Program-made: the position numbers and the translations under genes
Shown here: in pieces, positions 32,191 to 40,745 of the stretch
Numbering within the stretch: the stretch's first letter is position 1
Layout: each line of letters opens with the position of its first letter
From: Rugamonas sp. A1-17
GTDB taxonomy: Bacteria; Pseudomonadota; Gammaproteobacteria; Burkholderiales; Burkholderiaceae_D
Assembly: GCA_025548565.1 (NCBI GenBank)
Contig: JAJLPB010000015.1
Coordinates: 62,001-126,000 of the forward strand
DNA: 64,000 bases
Direction: 5' to 3'
Notes under the pieces: generated by a model
Database searches by the model: none
Seen by the model: the letters and a program-made list of their open reading frames with translations, nothing else
What the model was told of the DNA's origin: nothing

Positions 32191-33501
32191 TCACTGCGCA
32201 ACTGGCGATGGGCGGCGCGGCACCAGCAGCAGTTCCTGCTGGCGCCCGCCGATGTAGCGCACGCCGGACTGGTCGAAGTACGCGTCCTCCTCCAGCATCA
32301 TGCGCACCGGCTGCGCGTAGCCCTCGATGGCGGTCGCCGCACTGAGCTCGATCGAATACGCGGTGCGGTGGCGCAGCGGTTCGTCGCCGCTGCCAGGCAC
32401 GCCGCCCTGCATGTCCCACATGCCGATGGTCGGACCGGCCGCGTGGCCGTGGTAGCCGATCGGATGGGTGTAGATGACCGGGTTCAGATTCTCGGCGCGC
32501 CCCTGTGCCAGCGCCGCCGCCAGCACCTGGTTGCCCGTGCGGCCCTGGCGGAACTGTGCCGTCAAAATGTCCTGCAGACGATTGGCGCGCCCGAAGGCCT
32601 GCGCCAGCGCGGCCGGCGCGGCGGTCTCGCCGGGCTTGAGCACATACGCATGCTGCTGCACGTCGGTGTTCAGGCGCAGGTAGGTGATGCCGATATCCAC
32701 ATGCAGCAGGTCGCCGGGCAGGATGACGCCGGCCTCCGGCTGGTCCTTGCCCTGGCGCTGGATCTCCACCGACGGATGGAACCACGTGTCGTAGCCCAGG
32801 TCGCGGATCTTCTGGCGGAACCACCACACCACGTCCTCGCTGGTGGTGACGCCGGGCGTGATCACGCGCTCCGAAAAACCTTCGGCGATGATCCGGTGCG
32901 TGGCCTCGATCATCTGCGGATAGATCCGCATCTCGCTGTCGGTGCGGGTCTCCAGCCAGCGCACCGCCAGCGGCTCGGCCGACACCACCCGGGCGCGATA
33001 TTCGACCGGCAGCGCCTGCAGCAGTTCGTTGTAGTCGGTGTGGTCGATGCCATCGGCGTGGCCGAAATGACGCGAGGTGTCCAGCGCGATCTTGTGCGGC
33101 TTGCGCTGCCGGACCAAGTCCGCCAGCGCAGCCCACTGATCGGGGAACTTCTTCATATCCCACGCCGCTGCGATGCTGTCGCCGACGTTGTAGCGCGCCA
33201 CCGCCAGCCGCTCCACGCGGCCGCTGGACGGATCGCGGTAAAACAGCAGCACCGTGCGGCGGCGCGCGTTGAGCCACTCGGCCGGCAGCATGGTCTTCAA
33301 CACCGGATCCTCGTTGTACTCGCGCGAGACCACGATCCACATGTCGATGCCGGTTTGCGCCATCATGTCCGGCAGCAGCTTGTCGAAGCGCTCGGCCAGC
33401 AGCTGGTTGATCACGGCCGCCTGTTCGCGCAGCGGCAGCACCTGCGCCGGCGCATGCGCGGTAGCCAGCAGCAGGGAGAGGGCAAGGAGATATTTTTTCA
33501 T
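32191..33501 (-). CDS. Exported M24-family metallopeptidase (Xaa-Pro aminopeptidase-like)
   Basis: A 436-residue protein with a signal peptide (MKKYLLALSLLLATAHAPA) and a pita-bread M24 domain. Metal ligands are visible in order: Asp in LLHVDIGI, Asp in RLNTDVQQ, His in THPIGYHGH, Glu in AYSIELSA, and Glu in MMLEEDAYF. It probably trims peptides or proline-containing substrates in the periplasm. I place the start at ATG 33501; a longer frame to 33618 reads through the end of the adjacent TnpB element. That element sits directly against the 5' end, so the present promoter is partly transposon DNA. Confidence 0.9.
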   Translation of the reverse strand: MKKYLLALSLLLATAHAPAQVLPLREQAAVINQLLAERFDKLLPDMMAQTGIDMWIVVSREYNEDPVLKTMLPAEWLNARRRTVLLFYRDPSSGRVERLAVARYNVGDSIAAAWDMKKFPDQWAALADLVRQRKPHKIALDTSRHFGHADGIDHTDYNELLQALPVEYRARVVSAEPLAVRWLETRTDSEMRIYPQMIEATHRIIAEGFSERVITPGVTTSEDVVWWFRQKIRDLGYDTWFHPSVEIQRQGKDQPEAGVILPGDLLHVDIGITYLRLNTDVQQHAYVLKPGETAAPAALAQAFGRANRLQDILTAQFRQGRTGNQVLAAALAQGRAENLNPVIYTHPIGYHGHAAGPTIGMWDMQGGVPGSGDEPLRHRTAYSIELSAATAIEGYAQPVRMMLEEDAYFDQSGVRYIGGRQQELLLVPRRPSPVAQ

Positions 33502-33519
33502 CAGATTTGTTCCGAGAAA

Positions 33520-33568
33520 CCTCGTCCTTTTGGGCGAGGAGTGAAAGGAACCGACTCCGCAGGAGTCG
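33520..33568. repeat. Left-end hairpins of the TnpB element
   Basis: CCTCGTCC (33520-33527), loop TTTT, GGGCGAGG (33532-33539) forms an imperfect 8-bp stem. CGACTCC (33552-33558), loop GCA, GGAGTCG (33562-33568) forms a perfect 7-bp stem. Subterminal hairpins of this size are what TnpA dimers recognise in IS200/IS605 elements. The first stem resembles the G-rich fold at the right end. Confidence 0.55.
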
Positions 33569-33620
33569 ATGCGAGGGACGAAAATACGGAACTCAAGCGT
33601 TCCGCTATGGTCAAACATGT

Positions 33621-34667
33621 ATGAAACTGGTTTACCGATATCGCGTCAAATCCTTGAGCGGCCTGCTGAACCAGCAAGCACGGACGGTCAATTTCGTCTG
33701 GAACTACTGCAACGATCGACAAAAGGACGCGTTGCGTTTCGGTCGGCGCTGGCACACAGGATTTGACCTGATCAAGCTGACCACTGGCTGTTCGAAGGAG
33801 CTTGGCCTGCATTCGGGCACGATCAACGACATCTGCCAACGTTACGCCACCTCGCGTGCCACGTCGCATCGGCCTTACTTGCGCTATCGTGGCCGCAAAG
33901 CGATGGGCTGGGTGCCGTTGAAGGGGCGTGAACTCAAGCGCGAAGGCAACGCGTTCCGGTTCGCCAGCCGCACGGTTCGTGTGTTTTACTCGCGCCCTCT
34001 GCCGGAAGGGAAAATCCTCGATGGCACCAACTTTTCGCGCGACCGTCGCGGCAACTGGTTCCTCAATATTGTCGTCGAGGTAGAACCTGCACCGGTCCGT
34101 GCCCCCGTGCGTGGGGTCGGCATCGATCTGGGCCTGAAGACATTGGCGACATTGAGCGACGGCAGCGCCATCGAGGCGCCTCACTTTTACCGGGAAGCCG
34201 AGGCGGCGCTGGCGTGTGCCCAGCGCGCGCGCAAGAAACGGCGGATCAAAGCCATCCACGCCAAGATCGCCAACCGCAGACTCAATTTTCTGCACACCCG
34301 TACCAGCGCGATCATCGCCGCCTTCGACTATATCGTGGTCGGCAACGTCAACGCGCAGGGCCTCGCCAAAACCAGCATGGCGAAGTCGGTCTACGATGTT
34401 GGCTGGTCGTCCTTCCGTACACAACTGGCGTTCAAGGCTGTTAAGCATGGCGCCTGGTTCGAAGAAGTTGACGAACGTTTCACCACCCAGGTCTGCTCGC
34501 ATTGCGGCGCTTTGCCCGATTCGAGGCCGAAGGGTATCGCAGACCTTGGAGTAAGAGAATGGTGCTGTAGCGATTGCGGTGCTGTACATGATCGTGATCG
34601 AAATGCTGCGGTCAATATTCTCCGTCGCGGACGTGCGACGCTAGCAGTAGGAATCTCCGCTCTTTAG
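33621..34667 (+). CDS. tnpB: TnpB-family RNA-guided endonuclease (OrfB transposase-associated protein)
   Basis: A 348-residue TnpB. The N-terminal HTH/wedge region (LVYRYRVKSLSGLLNQQARTVNFVWNYCND) is complete. The RuvC-like nuclease has Asp169 in GIDLGLKTLATL, and the zinc ribbon has Cys292, Cys295, Cys316 and Cys319. The last RuvC motif is HDRDRNAAVNIL. The position that normally carries the catalytic Glu (IVVEDLN) reads IVVGNVN, with Gly241; a Glu pair follows at 281-282 (FEEVDERFTTQ). The frame extends 38 codons upstream, but ATG 33621 (MKLVYRYRVKS) is the family start. The product normally cuts donor sites guided by RNA from the element's right end. Confidence 0.88.
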   Translation: MKLVYRYRVKSLSGLLNQQARTVNFVWNYCNDRQKDALRFGRRWHTGFDLIKLTTGCSKELGLHSGTINDICQRYATSRATSHRPYLRYRGRKAMGWVPLKGRELKREGNAFRFASRTVRVFYSRPLPEGKILDGTNFSRDRRGNWFLNIVVEVEPAPVRAPVRGVGIDLGLKTLATLSDGSAIEAPHFYREAEAALACAQRARKKRRIKAIHAKIANRRLNFLHTRTSAIIAAFDYIVVGNVNAQGLAKTSMAKSVYDVGWSSFRTQLAFKAVKHGAWFEEVDERFTTQVCSHCGALPDSRPKGIADLGVREWCCSDCGAVHDRDRNAAVNILRRGRATLAVGISAL

Positions 34668-34791
34668 GGCGGGGAGGACGTCAAGCGCTTATTTGAACAC
34701 AGCGCGCGGCGAAGTCAATCACCCAGTTGCACGCTTGCCAAAAATATATGCCTGCGCTAGGCTGGGCGCTATGTCCACTCAAGGAGGAAGC

Positions 34792-35565
34792 ATGACGTCG
34801 ATTTTCTACCTGCACGGCGGTCCTGGCATGAGCGTCGCCGTCGAACGCACGCGCTACCCGCAGGCGCAAGAGGTGCAATGGTGGCAGCAGCCGCCGGCCG
34901 GGCCGTGTGCGTCGCATCCCTACCTGGATTTACTGGAAGCCGCGCTGGTCGAATTTCGCCATCGCGTGCAGGCGCATGGCGCGCCGATGACGGTGATGGC
35001 CAGCTCCTTCGGCGCGCACCTGGCCACCCATCTGGCGCAACACGCGCCCGAGTCGGTGGAGCGCGTCGTGCTGCTGGCGCCGACCTACAATCCCGAACAG
35101 GCCGCGCTGCGCCTGGCGCGGCGCGCGTTGGCGCTGAACGCCGGCCATGCCGATGCGGATAAGGTGACGGCGGCGCTGGCCGCTTTCGAAGCGGCACCGG
35201 GCCGCGCGCGCTTCTGGGATGTATTCGGCGCGCTGCAACTGCTGCCGGACGTGCCGGCCCTGTATTTCGGCCCGCAGGCAGGTGACGCCCCGCGCCATTT
35301 CGTCGACGTGCTGCAGCAGCCGGGGGGATTCGACGGCGTGAGCGCGGTCGCCATCTCGGACGATTTCGCCGCCACCTTCCGCGCGCCTGGCCGTAGCGCC
35401 TTCAACGGTCCGGTGTCTGTGCTGTTCGGCCGCCACGATCCGATGATCGACGCCGAACACGATGGCCCGCTCTGGCGCGCCATCTTCCCGCAGGCCAGCC
35501 TGCGCATGGTCGACAGCGGCCACTTCCCGCTGCTGGAAACCTCGCTCGAAGCCTGCCTGGCCTAA
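34792..35565 (+). CDS. Alpha/beta-hydrolase fold protein
   Basis: A 257-residue hydrolase. The oxyanion motif is FYLHGGPGMS, the nucleophile Ser lies in the elbow MASSFGAHLA, the acid Asp in LFGRHDPMID, and the His in VDSGHFPLLE. A helical cap lies between about 125 and 190. ATG 34792 is preferred because AGGAGG ends 5 bases before it; ATGs at 34693 and 34771 are less likely. Substrate unknown; the HGGPG motif also occurs in prolyl iminopeptidases and esterases. Just downstream lies the convergent sugar transporter. Confidence 0.85.
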   Translation: MTSIFYLHGGPGMSVAVERTRYPQAQEVQWWQQPPAGPCASHPYLDLLEAALVEFRHRVQAHGAPMTVMASSFGAHLATHLAQHAPESVERVVLLAPTYNPEQAALRLARRALALNAGHADADKVTAALAAFEAAPGRARFWDVFGALQLLPDVPALYFGPQAGDAPRHFVDVLQQPGGFDGVSAVAISDDFAATFRAPGRSAFNGPVSVLFGRHDPMIDAEHDGPLWRAIFPQASLRMVDSGHFPLLETSLEACLA

Positions 35566-35636
35566 GCGGCCAGGCGCTTGGGCTGGCGAGCGGCCAGCGG
35601 CCGGCGACCGGCGTCCCGCGCTCAGCGGCTGGTCGC

Positions 35637-37445
35637 CTAGGCAGCCTTGCGCTGGCGCGAGAAGTGCGCCTCGATCTCCTCCAGCGTCTTGCCCTTGGTC
35701 TCGGGCAGCAGGAAGGCGGCGGTGAGGAAGTACAGCAGCGCGCAGCCGGCGCCATAGAAGAACAGCGTGGCGTAGCCGTACTGGCCGACGGTCGGCAGGA
35801 ACACCGCCGCGATCACGGTCGACACGAACTGGTTGATCAGCAGCGCCACGCTCATGCCGTTGGAGCGGATGCGGTTGGGCATAAGCTCCGACAGCGCCAG
35901 CCACACGCACACGCCGGGACCGACCGCGAAGCTGGCGACGAACAGGCAAATCGCCAGCGCCACCAGCCAGCCGTGCGAAGCCGGCGGCACCGCCGAGAGG
36001 TGGGCCTGCTCGATGCGCAGCGGCGCGCCAGCCGCTTCGGCCGGATCGGCGAAGGGATTCAGATGCAAGCGGCGGAAGAAAGCGCCGATCACGCTGTCCG
36101 CCTGCACCGTGTCCTCACGCGCGACGCGCAGCAGCGGCAGGGCAGGATCGTCGCTGCGGCGGCTCTGCACATTGGTGAACGGGCCGTAGGAATAAGCGAT
36201 CGACAGCTGCATGGCGGTGCTGTCGGCCGGCGTGGCGCCCAGTGCGCGCAAGGTCTCCTGGTCGAGACGCAGTTCCAGCCCGTCGCCATGGGCACGCGCC
36301 TGCAGCATGGCGGAAACGTCGCGCTGCTCGCCCTCGACGCTGCGGAACAGCAGGCCCGACACCACCAGCGCCACCACAATGCCGCCGGTGCCGAGCATCA
36401 TCAGGAACTTGCGGCCCTTGCGATCGACCAGCGCCACCGCCACCACCGTCAGCACCGCGTTGAGCACCTTGAGCGCGACGTCGGCCATGTTGGCGGTGGC
36501 GCCGGGCAGGCCGGCTTGGTTCAGGATTGTGACCACATAGGCCAGGATGGAATTGATGCCGGTCGCCTGCGTCAACGCCAGCACCAGGCAGGCCAGCAGG
36601 AAGGGCAGCACATAGCGGCGGCTCAGCAGGCGATCGCCGTCCGCCGCGCCGCCGTCCGCCGCAGCGGGCGACAGCGCCTGTTCGATCTCGCGCAGCTCCG
36701 CGTCCGCCTCGGCGGCGGGACGGGTGCGCAGCAGCGCGGCGCGGGCCTGCGCGATGCGGCCCTTGCGCGCCAGCCAGCGCGGCGATTCCGACAGCAGCAG
36801 GCCGCCCAGCGTGAACACCAGGCCCGGCGCAAGGCACATCCAGAAGATACTGCGCCACGCATGGTCCTTGGCCGCGAACACGGCGCCGGCACGTGCCGCC
36901 GCCTCCAGGCCCTGCGCGGCGGCGGTCGCGCTTTCCACCTCACGCGCCTGGAACAATCCGATCAGCGCCGCCGCCACCAGGCCGATGGTCAGCAGCAACT
37001 GGAACAGCGCCGCGCCGCGCCCGCGATGGCGCGCGTGCAGGCACTCGGCCAGGTACAGCGGCACCACCACGCCGATCAAGCCGCCGCTGATGCCCTGCAG
37101 CAGACGGCCCAGCATCAGCGCCAGGTAGCCGTCGGCCAGTGCGATCAACGGTATGCTCGCGGTGAACAGCGCACCGGCCAGCACCATCGCCGCGCGCCGT
37201 CCCACCAGGTCGGCCAGCGCGCCGGCGAACAGCGACGACAGCACAGAGCCCAGCAGCACCGCCGCCACAATAAAGCCCAGCTGCTGCGCGCTCAGCTTCC
37301 ACGCCACCGACGCCGTCGACTCCAGGTAGGGCAGGGCGCCGGCGATGATGCCAACGTCGATCCCGTACAACAGCCCTCCCATCCCGGCTATGAACAGCAG
37401 AAAGCCCATGGCGCGGGCGGGGGCGTTGGACAGGGTGGCTTGCAT
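35637..37445 (-). CDS. Sugar-porter MFS transporter, candidate GalNAc permease
   Basis: A 602-residue inner-membrane symporter of the sugar-porter branch. Motifs are GGLLYGIDVGIIAGALPYL in helix 1, ALADLVGRRAAM, VVPLYLAECLHARHRGRG, LSESPRWLARKGR, QATGINSILAY and the C-terminal LPETKGKTLEEIEAHF. Between DRKGRKFL and the last helices there is an extra hydrophilic stretch of about 120 residues (around 370-490) absent from ordinary 460-residue sugar porters. It is the last gene of the minus-strand aga operon, 11 bases after the deacetylase gene, so it most likely brings GalNAc (or GalN) across the inner membrane. Confidence 0.87.
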   Translation of the reverse strand: MQATLSNAPARAMGFLLFIAGMGGLLYGIDVGIIAGALPYLESTASVAWKLSAQQLGFIVAAVLLGSVLSSLFAGALADLVGRRAAMVLAGALFTASIPLIALADGYLALMLGRLLQGISGGLIGVVVPLYLAECLHARHRGRGAALFQLLLTIGLVAAALIGLFQAREVESATAAAQGLEAAARAGAVFAAKDHAWRSIFWMCLAPGLVFTLGGLLLSESPRWLARKGRIAQARAALLRTRPAAEADAELREIEQALSPAAADGGAADGDRLLSRRYVLPFLLACLVLALTQATGINSILAYVVTILNQAGLPGATANMADVALKVLNAVLTVVAVALVDRKGRKFLMMLGTGGIVVALVVSGLLFRSVEGEQRDVSAMLQARAHGDGLELRLDQETLRALGATPADSTAMQLSIAYSYGPFTNVQSRRSDDPALPLLRVAREDTVQADSVIGAFFRRLHLNPFADPAEAAGAPLRIEQAHLSAVPPASHGWLVALAICLFVASFAVGPGVCVWLALSELMPNRIRSNGMSVALLINQFVSTVIAAVFLPTVGQYGYATLFFYGAGCALLYFLTAAFLLPETKGKTLEEIEAHFSRQRKAA

Positions 37446-37456
37446 CAGGACTCCGT

Positions 37457-38557
37457 TCAGTGGGAAGTAAGATCGATGGCCTGGCCTTCAACGAAGACGG
37501 CCACCGGCTGCAGATCGGCGTTGAGGACAACGATGTCGGCCCAGGCGCCCGGCATCAGGCGGCCCCGTTCCGGTTCGCCGATGTAGTCGGCGGGGTAGAG
37601 CGACAGGCGGTTGGAGGCGTCGGCCAGGTCCAGCCCGAGGCCGACGAAATTGCGCAGCGCCTGGTCCATGGTCAGCACCGAGCCGGCCAGCGAACCGGTG
37701 GCCAGACGCACGCAGCCCAGGCACTTGTAGACGCGCTGGCTGCCCAGCCCATACTCGCCGTCCGGCATGCCGGTGGCCGAGGTGGCGTCGGTCACGCCGT
37801 ACAGGCGCGGGATGGCGCGCAGCGCGGCGCGGATCGCGCCCTCGTGCACGTGCTGCAAATCGGGGATGATCTCGGCGTATTCGGCATGCGCCAGCGCGGC
37901 GCCGGCGATGCCGGGATGGCGGTGGTTGAGCGCCGTCATGCCGTTGAACAGGTGGGTGAAGCCGGCCGCGCCGGCGTTGAGTGCTGCCACGCCGTCCTCG
38001 TAGCTGCCATTGCTGTGGCCCAGCTGCACGCGGATGCCCATCTGCTTGAGCATGGGGATCAGATCCAGGTGGCCGTCCACTTCAGTGGCAATGGTCAGCG
38101 CGCGGATCGGCGCCAGCTCGTGGTAGCTGCGCACCAGCTCCAGGCTGGCCACCGCCACCGCGTCGGCCGGCTGCGCGCCCAGCTTGTGGATGCTCAGGAA
38201 CGGGCCTTCCAGGTGCACGCCCAGCACGCGCGCGCCGCCGGCAGGCCGCTCGGCGATCACGCCGGCCAGGCCGGTGAGCGCGCGGCGGATCGAATTGTCG
38301 GTGGCTGTCATGGTGGTGCCCAGCAGCGCCGTGGTGCCGTGGCGCGCGTGGCTGCGCGCCACCGTGGCGCCGGCGTCGCCGCCCTGCATGATGTCGACAC
38401 CGGCGGCGCCGTGCACGTGCAGGTCGATGAAGCCGGGCAGGATGGTCAGGCCGGTATCGGCTTGCGCGTCGGCCTGGATGGACTGGATGCGCTGGTCGAA
38501 GGCGATGCTGCCTGTGATCCAGCCTTGTGGGGTAAGGATTTTGCCGCTGATTGACAC
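37457..38557 (-). CDS. agaA: N-acetylgalactosamine-6-phosphate deacetylase (AgaA/NagA-type amidohydrolase)
   Basis: A 366-residue amidohydrolase of the NagA/AgaA family; removes acetate from GalNAc-6-P (or GlcNAc-6-P). The metal and substrate motifs are present: PGFIDLHVHGAAG, VHLEGPFLS, LGHSNGSYED, FTHLFNGM and the catalytic Asp in YGVTDATSATGMPDG. The start is GTG 38557, just 2 bases after the agaR stop. Sequence alone does not separate NagA from AgaA; neighbouring AgaS, AgaK and AgaZ favour GalNAc-6-P. Confidence 0.88.
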   Translation of the reverse strand: MSISGKILTPQGWITGSIAFDQRIQSIQADAQADTGLTILPGFIDLHVHGAAGVDIMQGGDAGATVARSHARHGTTALLGTTMTATDNSIRRALTGLAGVIAERPAGGARVLGVHLEGPFLSIHKLGAQPADAVAVASLELVRSYHELAPIRALTIATEVDGHLDLIPMLKQMGIRVQLGHSNGSYEDGVAALNAGAAGFTHLFNGMTALNHRHPGIAGAALAHAEYAEIIPDLQHVHEGAIRAALRAIPRLYGVTDATSATGMPDGEYGLGSQRVYKCLGCVRLATGSLAGSVLTMDQALRNFVGLGLDLADASNRLSLYPADYIGEPERGRLMPGAWADIVVLNADLQPVAVFVEGQAIDLTSH

Positions 38558-38559
38558 TG

Positions 38560-39327
38560 TTATTCCGCTATCAGGAGTTCGATGCCGGCCGCCAGCAGGC
38601 CGTCGCGGTATTCCGCGCTGATGCTGGCGTCGGTAATGACGGTGTGGACGCGGTCCAGCTGCACGATGCGGTGCAGGCTGACACGCCCGAATTTGGAGGC
38701 GTCGGCCAGCACGATGATCTTCTTGGCGCGCTCCACCATCTTGTGGTTCAGGCTAGCCTCGGCCTCGTGGTGGGTGGTGACGCCGAACTGCAGGTCGAGG
38801 CCATCGACACCGAGGAACAGCTTGTCGAAGCTGTAGGCCTGCAGGCAGGCCTCGGCCTGCGTGCCCTGGATCGACAGCGATTGCTTGCGCAGCAGGCCGC
38901 CCGTCAAAATCAGGTCGACCCCGGGGGCGTCGGCCAGCTCCCAGGCGATGTTCAGGCCATTGGTCATCACCGTCACATTCTGCGCCTCGCGCAGGTGGCG
39001 CGCCAGCGAGATGGTGGTGGTGCCTGAATCGATGATGATGTTATCGCCCGGCTGCACCATGCGCGCGGCCCAGGCGCCGATGCGCTCTTTCTGTTCGTGG
39101 TTCAGCGCGTCCTTCTGCGGGATGGTCTGCTCGGGCGGCGGCGTACGCGCCAGCGTGGCGCCGCCGTGGCTGCGCGTGGCCAGTCCCTGCGATTCGAGCG
39201 CACTGAGGTCGCTGCGGATGGTGACGGCGGACACGCCCAGCTGGTCCACCAGCGCGGCCACCTGGACCGAACCGTGGCGGGTGAGCGCCTGCAGGATGGA
39301 GGCGCGGCGTTGACTGGTATTTCGCAT
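38560..39327 (-). CDS. agaR: DeoR-family transcriptional repressor AgaR
   Basis: A 255-residue DeoR-type regulator. The N-terminal HTH is VQVAALVDQLGVSAVTIRSDLSALESQG with the family block TRSHGGATLA. The C-terminal sugar-phosphate sensor domain has DSGTTTISLARHL and LFLGVDGLDLQFG. It is located inside the aga operon between agaZ and agaA. It is the obvious ligand for the eight CTTTC/GAAAG boxes between agaS and the GH31 gene, where it would repress both directions until an amino-sugar phosphate is present. Confidence 0.87.
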   Translation of the reverse strand: MRNTSQRRASILQALTRHGSVQVAALVDQLGVSAVTIRSDLSALESQGLATRSHGGATLARTPPPEQTIPQKDALNHEQKERIGAWAARMVQPGDNIIIDSGTTTISLARHLREAQNVTVMTNGLNIAWELADAPGVDLILTGGLLRKQSLSIQGTQAEACLQAYSFDKLFLGVDGLDLQFGVTTHHEAEASLNHKMVERAKKIIVLADASKFGRVSLHRIVQLDRVHTVITDASISAEYRDGLLAAGIELLIAE

Positions 39328-39360
39328 TGTTCTGCTGTCAGATGATCAAAGATGTCGAGC

Positions 39361-40716
39361 TTAACAGATCGCGGCCGCGCTGCCAGCAGGCGCGCCGGCA
39401 TTTGACGCGGAATCGTGGGCGCTGTTGCGGTCGCAGGCACGCGCATATTGCGCCAGCACGCGGCCGATTTTATGCTCCAGCAGCGCCCCAGCCCTGGTGG
39501 CCAACTGGCCTTGCAGCACCTGCAGATACTGCTCCGGCAGGTGTTGGCTCAGCAGCGACAACGGGATCGTCAGCGCATCGAGGTTGGCGCACAGGCGCTC
39601 GACGGCGGCCGTCACCGCCGGCTCGCCCCAGTAGTAGCGGCAGCGGTCACTCAGGCCGTAGCGGCGCAGCAGGCGCTGTTCGGCGCCGCTGCCGGGATAG
39701 TGCTTGGCCCAGTGTTTGGGCTGCGCCAGCATGGTCTCGTCCAGCACCTGCATCAGGCGCGATGCCCGGCCGGCCGGCACCAGCTCCTCCTCGATGCGGC
39801 ACAGCGCCTGCAGGCCCTCACGCAGCGCGAAGGTGGCGGCCGGGCCGACCTTGAGGATGGCGAAGTGGTCGCGCACCATTTCGTGCAGCGCCGATTCGCG
39901 CTGGTAGTCGGTGGAGTGGGCCTCGAACACCAGGCCGGGTTGGCCGGCCACGAAGGCCGACAGCGCGCTTGCCTGCGCCGCGTCGTAGTGCTGGATCTGG
40001 CTGTGGTCGAAGTCCACGCCAGGCTGCACCACCATGGCGATCACGCGGCGCCAGGCGTCATGCAGCTCCATCGCGAAGAAGGCCAGGCGGTGCACATCCA
40101 GCGTGCGCGCGGCGGCCTTGGGTGACGTAACCGCGCCGGCCTGCGCCAGGTTCGCCTCGCCGCCGGGGATCGGGACTTCGGTGCCGATCACGTACACCGG
40201 CGGCGGCAGGCCGGCCTGCGCGGCCGCCTGTTCCGCCACGGCGCACAGGCGCGCCGAGCGGGCGGCGATGGTCTCGTCGCTCAGGTGTTGCGGATCGTCG
40301 ACGCAGCGCATGCTGCAATCGAGGTGGATCTTGTGGAAGCCCGCCGCGGCGTAGGCGGCGATCAGCGTCTCCGCGTGCTGCATGGCGGTGGCCGCGTCCA
40401 GATGCTGCCAGGCGTTGGGACCGAGATGGTCGCCGCCCAGCACCAGCCGCTCCGGCGGGAAGCCCTGGTCCCGCGCCAGATTGTGCACGTAGTCGTGGAA
40501 GGCGGACGGCGTCATGCCGGTGTAGCCGCCGAACTGGTCGACCTGGTTCGAGGTGGCCTCCACCAGCAGCACGGTGCCGTAGTCGGCGGCCACCCGCATC
40601 GCCGCGCGCAGCACGCTCGGATGGCTGCAGCACACGCTGTACAAGCCGACGGCCTCGCCGCGCCGGTGGGCGGCGACGATCTGCTGGACGGGGGACAGGG
40701 ATTCGGTAGTTTTCAT
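39361..40716 (-). CDS. agaZ: AgaZ/KbaZ/GatZ-family tagatose-phosphate pathway protein
   Basis: A 451-residue member of the GatZ/KbaZ family (VQQIVAAHRRGEAVGLYSVC, LVEATSNQVDQFGGYTGM, VLGGDHLGPNAWQ, KIHLDCSMRC, YVIGTEVPIPGG). The family is described either as the accessory subunit that supports the class II tagatose-1,6-bisphosphate aldolase KbaY/GatY, or as a tagatose-6-phosphate kinase. No kbaY or PfkB kinase is in the window. An unstructured Ala/Ser tail ends the protein. The start is ATG 40716; the long upstream frame runs over the kinase gene and is not coding. Confidence 0.87.
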   Translation of the reverse strand: MKTTESLSPVQQIVAAHRRGEAVGLYSVCCSHPSVLRAAMRVAADYGTVLLVEATSNQVDQFGGYTGMTPSAFHDYVHNLARDQGFPPERLVLGGDHLGPNAWQHLDAATAMQHAETLIAAYAAAGFHKIHLDCSMRCVDDPQHLSDETIAARSARLCAVAEQAAAQAGLPPPVYVIGTEVPIPGGEANLAQAGAVTSPKAAARTLDVHRLAFFAMELHDAWRRVIAMVVQPGVDFDHSQIQHYDAAQASALSAFVAGQPGLVFEAHSTDYQRESALHEMVRDHFAILKVGPAATFALREGLQALCRIEEELVPAGRASRLMQVLDETMLAQPKHWAKHYPGSGAEQRLLRRYGLSDRCRYYWGEPAVTAAVERLCANLDALTIPLSLLSQHLPEQYLQVLQGQLATRAGALLEHKIGRVLAQYARACDRNSAHDSASNAGAPAGSAAAIC

Positions 40717-40745
40717 GGTCGCTGGATTGGTCGGTTGGTGGTGGA

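Larger units (their letters stand above)
33505..34690 (+). mobile_element. Stand-alone TnpB element (IS200/IS605 group, no tnpA)
   Basis: The unit contains only an orfB/tnpB gene. The left side carries two hairpins (33520-33539 and 33552-33568). The right side, just past and overlapping the tnpB stop, has a G-rich fold (CTCC...GGGGAG at about 34656-34676), where the end of the element and the 3' part of an omega/reRNA are expected. Exact ends are not certain because this group makes no terminal inverted repeats or target duplication. It lies between the M24 peptidase start and an alpha/beta hydrolase gene. No Y1 transposase is present, so movement would need one supplied in trans. Confidence 0.75.

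Noticed and set aside
33507..33620. 38-codon upstream extension of TnpB
   Set aside because: It reads through the left-end hairpins and has no similarity to TnpB; MKLVYRYRVKS is the usual start.
35566..35636. Terminator between the alpha/beta hydrolase and the sugar transporter
   Set aside because: The stretch is full of GGCC/GGCG words with many alternative pairings, but I could not find one clear stem with a T-run.
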